In this document: piece by piece, positions 57,647 to 64,000 of the stretch
How positions within the stretch are numbered: the stretch's first letter is position 1
Layout: the number at the start of each line of letters is the position of its first letter
Source: Chlamydia felis Fe/C-56
GTDB taxonomy: Bacteria; Chlamydiota; Chlamydiia; Chlamydiales; Chlamydiaceae
Length of the DNA: 64,000 nt
Direction of reading: 5' to 3'
NCBI RefSeq assembly: GCF_000009945.1
Contig: NC_007899.1
Span: 558,001 to 622,000, forward strand
Notes under the pieces: model-generated
Databases searched by the model: none
Told to the model about the DNA's origin: nothing
What the model saw: the letters and a program-made list of their open reading frames with translations, nothing else
Position numbers and translations under genes: made by a program

Positions 57647-60025
57647 ATGTTCATAATGCGAAATAAAGTTATTCTGCGATTTACTGTTTTGGCTCTAATC
57701 CAAGCCCCAATAGCTCTAACAGCTAAGGCTACAGAAACAGTTAAAGAAGGATACACAATAGTTGAATCTATTACGATTACAACAGAGGGTGAAAATTCTA
57801 TAAACAAACATCCACTACCGAAATTAAAAACGAAAAGTGGAGCTTTGTTTTCTCAAGCAGATTTTGATGAAGACTTACGCAATCTATCCAAGGATTACGA
57901 TAGAGTAGAACCAAAAGTTGATTTTTCCAATGGAAAGACCACTATTTCCCTACTTCTTGTGGCCAAGCCCTGCATTCGAAAGATTTGCATTACGGGAAAT
58001 GAAGCCGTTCCTAATCACAAAATTCTTAAAACTCTGCAAATCTACGAAAATAGCGTATTCGACAGAGAAAAGTTCTTGAAAAACTTCGATGAACTTAGAG
58101 TTTACTATCTTAAACGTGGCTATTTTGAATCTAATCTCTGTTATGACCTAGATCATAATGAACATCAGGGCTATATCGACATAACTGTTCGGGTTCAGGA
58201 AGGTTCTTGCGGAAGGATTAAAACATTTAAAATTAATGGCCTCAGCAAAAGTGAAAAGGCTGACGTCCAAGAAATCATTCTCACCAAGCAGCATTCCAAA
58301 ACTACAAGTTGGTTTACAGGAAGCGGCTTATATCATCCTGATATTGTTGAACAGGATGCTCTAGCCATCACCAACTATCTACATAACTTAGGTTATGCAG
58401 ATGCAACAGTTACCCCACGACGAGAAGTCGATGAGTGTGGAAATATTGTACTCTACATGGATGTAGAAAAAGGTCCTCTTTATACCTTAGGCCACGTACA
58501 TATTGAAGGATTTGATGTTTTGCCTAGACGACTTGTAGAAAAACAATTGTCGGCAGGTCCTAATGACATATATTGCCCTGAAAACATCTGGGACGGTGCT
58601 CAGAAAATTAAAAATACATATGCTAAATATGGCTATATCAACACCAACGTTGACATAACATTCTCCCCTCATGCATCACGTTCTGTCTATGATATAACTT
58701 ACCAAGTAAGCGAGGGGTCCCCTTATAAAGTTGGTTTAATCAAAATCACGGGAAACACTCATACAAAGCATGATGTTATCTTACATGAGAGCAGTCTCTT
58801 CCCAGGGGATACTTTTAACAAGTTAAAACTGGAGGATACAGAACAACGTTTAAGAAATACTGGTTATTTTCAAAGCGTTAGTGTTTACACAGCACGTTCT
58901 CAATTAGATCCTTTGGATAATGCTGAAGAATACCGTGATATCTTTGTAGAAGTTAAGGAAACCACAACAGGAAACTTGGGATTGTTTTTAGGATTTAGTT
59001 CCTTAGACAATTTATTCGGGGGAATAGAACTTTCTGAAAGCAATTTCGATCTTCTAGGTTTCAGACACTTGTTTTCTAAGGGATTTAAATGCTTAAGAGG
59101 CGGTGGAGAATATCTATTCTTAAAAGCCAACTTTGGGGATAAGGTCACTGACTATACCCTAAAATGGACCAAACCTCACTTTTTAAATACTCCATGGATT
59201 TTAGGTGTGGAACTTGATAAATCTATCAATAGAGCACTTTCTAAAGATTATTCCGTTGAGACTTATGGTGGAAATGTCAGCACTACATATATCTTAAATC
59301 AACAACTGAAATACGGAATCTATTACCGTGGCACTCAAACCAGTTTACATAAAAAGAAAAAGGATCAAGAGGGACCAGATATCGCAGCCAATAAAGGTTT
59401 CGTATCAGCTGCTGGAGTAAACTTAAATTTCGACTCCATAAATAACCCAAGAAATCCCACTACAGGAGTACGTAGTGGAATAAACTTCGAAGTTTCTGGT
59501 CTTGGCGGCACATATCATTTTACAAAACTTTCAGTAAACAGCTCGATATATCGAAAACTAACAAGAAAAGGCGTTTTAAAAATCAAAGGAGAAGCTCAAT
59601 TCCTTAAACCATTTGGTAATACAACTATAGAGGGTATTCCCATTAGCGAGCGCTTCTTCTTGGGTGGAGAAACTACTGTTCGTGGATATAAGCCATTTAT
59701 TATTGGTCCCAAATTCTCTCCTACGGAACCTCAGGGCGGTCTATCCTCTCTTCTACTTACTGAAGAGTTTCAGTACCCTTTAATCAATCAGCCTAGTGTC
59801 AGTGCTTTTGTCTTCCTAGATGCGGGATTCATTGGACTTAAAGAATACACTATCCGCTTAAAAGATCTTTGCAGTAGCGCAGGATTCGGCTTACGTTTTG
59901 ATGTAATGAACAACGTCCCCGTTATGTTAGGATTTGGCTGGCCATTCCGTCCCACAGAAATGTTTGACGGTGAAAAGATCGATGTTTCTCAACGATTCTT
60001 CTTTGCCTTAGGAGGTGTCTTCTAG
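57647..60025 (+). CDS. bamA: Outer membrane protein assembly factor BamA
   Basis: 792 residues. Folds and inserts beta-barrel outer membrane proteins. Seen: a signal peptide (residues 1-28), five POTRA domains to about residue 430 (repeats with the YxxxGY pattern: YLKRGYFESNL, YLHNLGYADATV, YAKYGYINTNV), and a 16-strand barrel with the VRGYKPF motif near 683 and a terminal Phe. ATG 57647 follows AGGGGA; a second ATG 9 bases on is possible. Cotranscription with skp and lpxD (108 and 27 base gaps) is likely. C. trachomatis CT241. Confidence 0.97.
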   Translation: MFIMRNKVILRFTVLALIQAPIALTAKATETVKEGYTIVESITITTEGENSINKHPLPKLKTKSGALFSQADFDEDLRNLSKDYDRVEPKVDFSNGKTTISLLLVAKPCIRKICITGNEAVPNHKILKTLQIYENSVFDREKFLKNFDELRVYYLKRGYFESNLCYDLDHNEHQGYIDITVRVQEGSCGRIKTFKINGLSKSEKADVQEIILTKQHSKTTSWFTGSGLYHPDIVEQDALAITNYLHNLGYADATVTPRREVDECGNIVLYMDVEKGPLYTLGHVHIEGFDVLPRRLVEKQLSAGPNDIYCPENIWDGAQKIKNTYAKYGYINTNVDITFSPHASRSVYDITYQVSEGSPYKVGLIKITGNTHTKHDVILHESSLFPGDTFNKLKLEDTEQRLRNTGYFQSVSVYTARSQLDPLDNAEEYRDIFVEVKETTTGNLGLFLGFSSLDNLFGGIELSESNFDLLGFRHLFSKGFKCLRGGGEYLFLKANFGDKVTDYTLKWTKPHFLNTPWILGVELDKSINRALSKDYSVETYGGNVSTTYILNQQLKYGIYYRGTQTSLHKKKKDQEGPDIAANKGFVSAAGVNLNFDSINNPRNPTTGVRSGINFEVSGLGGTYHFTKLSVNSSIYRKLTRKGVLKIKGEAQFLKPFGNTTIEGIPISERFFLGGETTVRGYKPFIIGPKFSPTEPQGGLSSLLLTEEFQYPLINQPSVSAFVFLDAGFIGLKEYTIRLKDLCSSAGFGLRFDVMNNVPVMLGFGWPFRPTEMFDGEKIDVSQRFFFALGGVF

Positions 60026-60132
60026 GTATAACTGGGAAAGAAAGTAAGCGAAGCTCTAAATCTTTGGTTGTCTTCAGAGAGGGCTTTTGCTAATCTAAAG
60101 TTCTTCATCTCTTAGATCTTATAAAGGTTAAT

Positions 60133-60672
60133 ATGAAAAAATCATTACGCCCTGTCTTTCTAGCTTTTTTAACTTTAGCGGGTACGCAGCAAGCTTTTGC
60201 AGATGACGACCATCTTAAGGGTGGTTTAGGTGTTGTTAGCTTAAAACGCTGCTTAGAAGAATCTGCTTTTGGGAAAAAAGAAACAGAAGAACTCGAAAAC
60301 ATGAAAGAACAGTTCTCAAAAAATTCCGAAAAAATGGAAGAAGAACTGTCAGCACTTTATAATAAGCTACAAGACGAAGATTACATGGAGAGTCTCTCCA
60401 CTTCAGCTTCAGATGAACTAAGAAAGAAATTCGAAAATCTTTCTTCAGAATATAATGCTTTGCAGTCTCAATATTATCAGATGTTGAATCAAAGCAATAT
60501 GAAAAGAGTTCAAAAGCTCATAAAAGAAGTAAAAAAAGCTTCTAATATAGTACGAGAACAAACAGGTTTAGCAGCAGTCTTGAATGATGAAGTGGTTCTC
60601 TCTATTGATTCTAGCGCTGATATAACTAATGAAATTATCAAAATTCTTGATGAATCTTTCAAAAATAATTAA
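60133..60672 (+). CDS. skp: Periplasmic chaperone Skp/OmpH
   Basis: 179 residues. Seen: signal peptide ([19 protein letters not shown], cleavage after AFA) and long coiled-coil helices (residues 55-140) that in Skp form the jaws holding unfolded outer membrane proteins. Neighbour of bamA and lpxD as in most Gram-negative bacteria. C. trachomatis CT242. Confidence 0.9.
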   Translation: MKKSLRPVFLAFLTLAGTQQAFADDDHLKGGLGVVSLKRCLEESAFGKKETEELENMKEQFSKNSEKMEEELSALYNKLQDEDYMESLSTSASDELRKKFENLSSEYNALQSQYYQMLNQSNMKRVQKLIKEVKKASNIVREQTGLAAVLNDEVVLSIDSSADITNEIIKILDESFKNN

Positions 60673-60699
60673 GATACCTCAAGAACCAAGGAGTTTTGT

Positions 60700-61779
60700 A
60701 TGCCTCAAGAACTGGTCTATACTCTTCAACAGTTAGCAGACTTATTAAAAGTTGAAGTTCAAGGAAATACAGAAACTCCTATTTCTGGAGTTGAAGAAAT
60801 AAGTGAGGCTCAATCTCATCACGTCACTTTTCTGGATAACGAAAAGTATTCGCGTTTTATAAAAAATACCGAAGCTGGAGCGATTATTCTATCAAAAGCT
60901 CAGGCTCAAAAGTACGGTCATTTAAATAAGAACTTTCTTATAGTTTCTGAGTTCCCTTCAATAGCTTTTCAAAAATGTATAGAGTTATTTATTCCTCCCA
61001 TTGATTCAGGATTCCCGGGAATTCATCCTACAGCAGTTATTCATCCCACAGCACATATTGGCAAAGATGTTTTTCTTGAACCCTATGCTGTAATATGCCA
61101 ACACGCGCAAATTGGAGATTCTTCTCATATTGGAGCAGGAAGTGTTATAGGCGCTTTTTCAACTCTTGGGGAACATTGCTATGTTCATCCTAAAGTAGTA
61201 ATTCGCGAACGTGTGGTAATAGGTAAGCGTGTTATCGTTCAACCCGGAGCTATTATCGGCGCTTGTGGTTTTGGTTATATCACCAATGCTTTTGGGCGTC
61301 ATAAACATCTCAAACATCTAGGCCAGGTAATCATTGAAGACGATGTCGAGATTGGAGCAAACACTACGATAGATAGGGGCCGCTTCAAGAATAGTGTTAT
61401 ACGTGAGGGCACTAAAATCGACAACCAAGTTCAAATAGCTCATCATGTGGAGGTTGGAAAACACAGCATGATTGTTGCTCAAGCAGGAATCGCTGGTTCT
61501 ACGAAAATCGGAAACCACGTAATTATTGGAGGTCAAACAGGAATTACGGGTCATATTTCAATAACAGATCACGTAATCATGATGGCTCAAACAGGGGTTA
61601 CAAAATCGATTAGTTCTCCAGGAATCTATGGAGGAGCTCCTGCTCGTCCTTATCAAGAGATTCATCGTCAAGTTGCGAAAATCCGCGGCCTACCTAAATT
61701 AGAAGAACGTTTGGGAATGCTAGAAGAAAAAGTTAAGGGATTATCTGCACAATCCGAAGAAGCTCAAATAACCCCTTAA
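60700..61779 (+). CDS. lpxD: UDP-3-O-acyl-glucosamine N-acyltransferase
   Basis: 359 residues. Third step of lipid A synthesis; it N-acylates UDP-3-O-acyl-GlcN with acyl-ACP. Seen: N-terminal uridine-binding domain (1-100), a left-handed beta helix of hexapeptide repeats ([25 protein letters not shown] and on), catalytic His in [15 protein letters not shown], and a short C-terminal helix. RBS AAGGAG before ATG 60700. C. trachomatis CT243. Confidence 0.97.
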   Translation: MPQELVYTLQQLADLLKVEVQGNTETPISGVEEISEAQSHHVTFLDNEKYSRFIKNTEAGAIILSKAQAQKYGHLNKNFLIVSEFPSIAFQKCIELFIPPIDSGFPGIHPTAVIHPTAHIGKDVFLEPYAVICQHAQIGDSSHIGAGSVIGAFSTLGEHCYVHPKVVIRERVVIGKRVIVQPGAIIGACGFGYITNAFGRHKHLKHLGQVIIEDDVEIGANTTIDRGRFKNSVIREGTKIDNQVQIAHHVEVGKHSMIVAQAGIAGSTKIGNHVIIGGQTGITGHISITDHVIMMAQTGVTKSISSPGIYGGAPARPYQEIHRQVAKIRGLPKLEERLGMLEEKVKGLSAQSEEAQITP

Positions 61780-61784
61780 TCAAA

Positions 61785-62816
61785 TTACACGTACACGGAT
61801 TTAAAACGCCTTTTCAAGGTTAAAACCTTGATTACGCTTTTGTTAACGATTGCAGGGCTTATTTTCCCTGCTGAAATTAATTGAGCTAGAGTTTTTATTC
61901 CTTCTTTAAGTTCTTTAAGATTAGAAAAAGTAAAGCAATCAACTCCGTAGTTTAATGCTTTAATTGTATTCTCAACATTCGCAAGTATTGAACATCCTAT
62001 AAACTTTATACTAGAAAAGTCTACGTCAATTGCTAGACCTCGAATAGTATTTGCTAGGCTGTAGCGTAAAGCTATAGGGAGGGGTGTGGTCGTCGTAGAA
62101 GCAAAATCACAATGATGCAATTTGCCCTGTATACTACCTGCATGTTTCACTCCCCTAACAAATTCAGAATAATTGTTCATATCCATATCGACTATTTCTT
62201 TATAAATTAAAGAAATAACCACTCCATAATCTTTAAGGAGCTTCCCTAAGCCCATCCCCAAGTCATATAAGTTCTTGCAATCCATCAAAGACAAATCTTG
62301 ATATGATAAATAAAACTGTAAACTATGGCTTACAGAGCATCCTAAAAGTAGGGGGATTGTCTGAGATTTGTTGAAATCGCGAATATATCTACATTGTTTT
62401 TCAAAAGAACCACAAGAAAATAGTACCCCGCCTAAACCACAACTATGTTCAAGCTGAACAACTGCTGTTATAAAATCATCCCCCTCTAATCCACAAGAAG
62501 GGACAAAAAAAAATAATTGAGCCAATTTTCTTTCTATTGAAGTAAGTAATGAAAATAGCTCCTTGGTTTCTTCTAACTCCTCATTTTTATAGGGCATCCA
62601 CTGCGTTTTTTTTAGATAATTACACGCCTCTTCTCTCCCTCGTTGGAATTCTTGAGCTGAGGCAACAACCCTTTTAGTTATAGTTAATAACTTTTTTTTA
62701 AGTTCATTACCTTTCTTATTATTGTTGTCATCAAAAGATCTTGGATCTTTCATGACACCATCTATCTGTTCCACATAAAAACTATCCCGACAATTTAGTC
62801 TGCTAAAAACGTCCAT
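61785..62816 (-). CDS. Degenerate GH3 (NagZ-like) protein at the CT244 position
   Basis: 343 residues from ATG 62816; a longer TTG start at 62855 is possible. Seen in order: CGLGGVLFSCGSF (as NagZ strand 1-2), IPLLLGCSVS, LYDLGMGLGKLLKDYGVVIS (like the ELRxLGINLNFAP helix), VKHAGSIQGKLHHCD (aligns with the KHFPGHGDxxxDSH loop), GLAIDVDFSSIKFIGCSI (where the catalytic Asp of NagZ should stand, GC is found), and GKISPAIVNKSVIKVLTLKRR, as in the GH3 C-terminal helix. Catalytic Asp and His appear lost, so a pseudoenzyme is inferred. Position upstream of pdhA and next to lpxD. Conserved in chlamydiae as CT244, unannotated. Confidence 0.65.
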   Translation of the reverse strand: MDVFSRLNCRDSFYVEQIDGVMKDPRSFDDNNNKKGNELKKKLLTITKRVVASAQEFQRGREEACNYLKKTQWMPYKNEELEETKELFSLLTSIERKLAQLFFFVPSCGLEGDDFITAVVQLEHSCGLGGVLFSCGSFEKQCRYIRDFNKSQTIPLLLGCSVSHSLQFYLSYQDLSLMDCKNLYDLGMGLGKLLKDYGVVISLIYKEIVDMDMNNYSEFVRGVKHAGSIQGKLHHCDFASTTTTPLPIALRYSLANTIRGLAIDVDFSSIKFIGCSILANVENTIKALNYGVDCFTFSNLKELKEGIKTLAQLISAGKISPAIVNKSVIKVLTLKRRFKSVYV

Positions 62817-62913
62817 GTGTCCACAGTCCTTTGCTTCTTGCTCGGAAATATACAAGTAGGAAGATATTAAAGATTTTTCTTTTTTTTTTAAAAACTTAAT
62901 TACTTTTTTGGTC

Positions 62914-62942
62914 TTGTCTTTTCAAATCCATGATTTTATAAT
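62914..62942 (+). promoter_or_regulatory. Sigma66-type promoter of pdhA
   Basis: TTGTCT at 62914-62919 and TATAAT at 62937-62942 with a 17-base spacer. The transcript would start near 62949. The position fits the pdhA promoter, but the strong GGGGAGGAA that overlaps the start region would then be only partly inside the mRNA. Confidence 0.5.
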
Positions 62943-62983
62943 GGGGAGGAACTTAATCCTTGACGCAACTCACGTATCAAGAT

Positions 62984-64000
62984 ATGCCCGACTCTTTTCA
63001 TTACAATATAGCCTCTAAAGAATCAGATGAATCTTCTGTAAAAAATATTATTGATGTATTCGGCGCCCCTCGCTGTTTAGAGCTCTTAAAACAAATGTTA
63101 TTGATTCGTGAGTTCGAAACTCGTGGTGAGGAAGCTTATCTGGAAGGATTAGCTGGAGGTTTTTATCATTCCTATAGTGGTCAAGAAGCTGTTGCCACCG
63201 CAGCTTTGGCCAACACAGGATTAGACCAATGGTTTTTTTCTTCATACCGTTGTCATGCTCTAGCCATATTACTAAACATTCCCTTGCGTTCACTTGCTGC
63301 GGAATTATTAGGGAAAGAAACGGGCTGTGCTTTAGGCAGAGGTGGATCTATGCATATGTGTGGTCCAAATTTCCCTGGAGGTTTTGGTATTGTAGGAGGA
63401 CAAATTCCCCTAGCAGCTGGAGCCGCATTTGCAATAAAATATCGTGGTGAGGATAAAATTTCTCTAGGTTTTATTGGAGATGGAGCCGTTGCTCAAGGAG
63501 TGTTTCACGAAACGTTAAATTTTGCTTCGCTTCATAACCTTCCGCTTATGCTTATTATAGAGAATAATGGCTGGGGAATGGGAACAGCTCTTAAGCGTGC
63601 TATTGCTAAACTGTCTATAGGAGAATCTCAAGGGTCTTCTTACGGAATACGCTCTTTTACTTTGAATGGTTTTGATCTATTTAACTGTCTCACAGGCTTT
63701 AAGGATGCTTATGAATATATGTTAAAGACTCGCCGACCAATTATTATTGAATGTTTATGTTCGCGATTTAGAGGCCATTCTATTTCAGATCCTAACCTCT
63801 ATAGAAGTAAGGAAGAAATGCAATGCCTTATAAAAAAAGATCCCATTATTTTTGTAAAAAACTGGTTAATCCGTTTAGGAGTGCTTTCAGAAGAGAATTT
63901 CCAAGCGATGCGACAAGAGTGTAGGAGTGAGGTCGTGAAAGCGTTCACCGAAGCAAAATCAGATCCAGAACCAACGATTGCCACATTAGAAGAAGGTGTT
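62984..64000 (+). CDS. pdhA: Pyruvate dehydrogenase E1 alpha subunit (partial)
   Basis: At least 339 residues, continuing past the window end. Heterotetrameric E1 subunit that binds thiamine diphosphate and decarboxylates pyruvate. Seen: FYHSYSGQEAVA (about 60), SSYRCHALAI, GRGGSMHM, the ThDP motif beginning GDGAVAQGVFHETLNFA and ending ENN, and YGIRSFTLNGFDL near the phosphorylation loop. ATG 62984 lacks a Shine-Dalgarno; a TTG at 62960 does follow GGGGAGGAA and would add eight residues. C. trachomatis CT245; pdhB should follow. Confidence 0.93.
   Translation, partial: MPDSFHYNIASKESDESSVKNIIDVFGAPRCLELLKQMLLIREFETRGEEAYLEGLAGGFYHSYSGQEAVATAALANTGLDQWFFSSYRCHALAILLNIPLRSLAAELLGKETGCALGRGGSMHMCGPNFPGGFGIVGGQIPLAAGAAFAIKYRGEDKISLGFIGDGAVAQGVFHETLNFASLHNLPLMLIIENNGWGMGTALKRAIAKLSIGESQGSSYGIRSFTLNGFDLFNCLTGFKDAYEYMLKTRRPIIIECLCSRFRGHSISDPNLYRSKEEMQCLIKKDPIIFVKNWLIRLGVLSEENFQAMRQECRSEVVKAFTEAKSDPEPTIATLEEGV

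Overview
The window is a piece of chromosome from a Chlamydia of the former Chlamydophila group (C. psittaci / abortus / felis / caviae type; the exact species cannot be read from the sequence alone). The evidence is about ten genes with the bilobed hydrophobic segment of type III-secreted inclusion membrane (Inc) proteins, low GC, and gene blocks in the order known from chlamydial genomes: adk-CT127, rpsI-rplM, surE, ubiA-ubiX, holB-tmk-gyrA-gyrB-CT191, CT214-dhnA-CT216, mgtE-CT195, gltT-CT231-incB-incC-CT234-CT235, acpP-fabG-fabD-fabH, recR, and bamA-skp-lpxD-CT244-pdhA. A MetNIQ importer and other genes not found in C. trachomatis point to the Chlamydophila branch.

Layout. 0-3 kb: two paralogous Inc genes (the second interrupted by an in-frame TAG) and a small membrane protein. 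3-10 kb: adenylate kinase, a peptidoglycan amidase, ribosomal proteins, a DUF1389-like protein and the LolDE-type exporter. 10-17.2 kb: RimO, a three-gene cassette of tail-fibre-like proteins, two pairs of tRNAs (Tyr/Thr and Val/Asp), a TtcA-like thiolase and SurE. 17-26 kb: YitT, UbiX, UbiA, a LOG-family protein with a signal-like N-terminus, two Inc genes, a dipeptidase, TsaC and a frameshifted CT206 esterase. 26-33.7 kb: replication genes and a second frameshifted gene. 33.8-50 kb: methionine importer, large Inc, aldolase, amino acid and Mg transporters, a helical repeat protein, another Inc, dicarboxylate and amino acid symporters, IncB and IncC. 50-64 kb: an ATP/ADP-carrier-like protein with a cNMP-binding partner, the FAS II cluster, recR, outer membrane biogenesis genes, a degenerate GH3-like protein and the start of pdhA.

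How the genes work together. Host-facing functions (Incs, importers of methionine, dicarboxylates and amino acids) alternate with housekeeping. The fab genes supply acyl chains, LpxD uses acyl-ACP for lipid A, and BamA/Skp/Lol build the envelope.

Most notable: (1) the two paralogous Incs at the left end carry C-terminal P(S/T)AP plus two PPxY motifs, the arrangement of viral late domains that recruit TSG101/ESCRT-I and NEDD4-type ligases; (2) the 11.4-13.9 kb cassette encodes three fibre-like proteins that resemble phage tail fibres and, in overall design, plasmid Pgp3; (3) the CT244-position protein looks like a NagZ/GH3 fold that has lost its catalytic residues. Three genes are broken (one amber codon, two frameshifts), which may be real decay or sequence errors.
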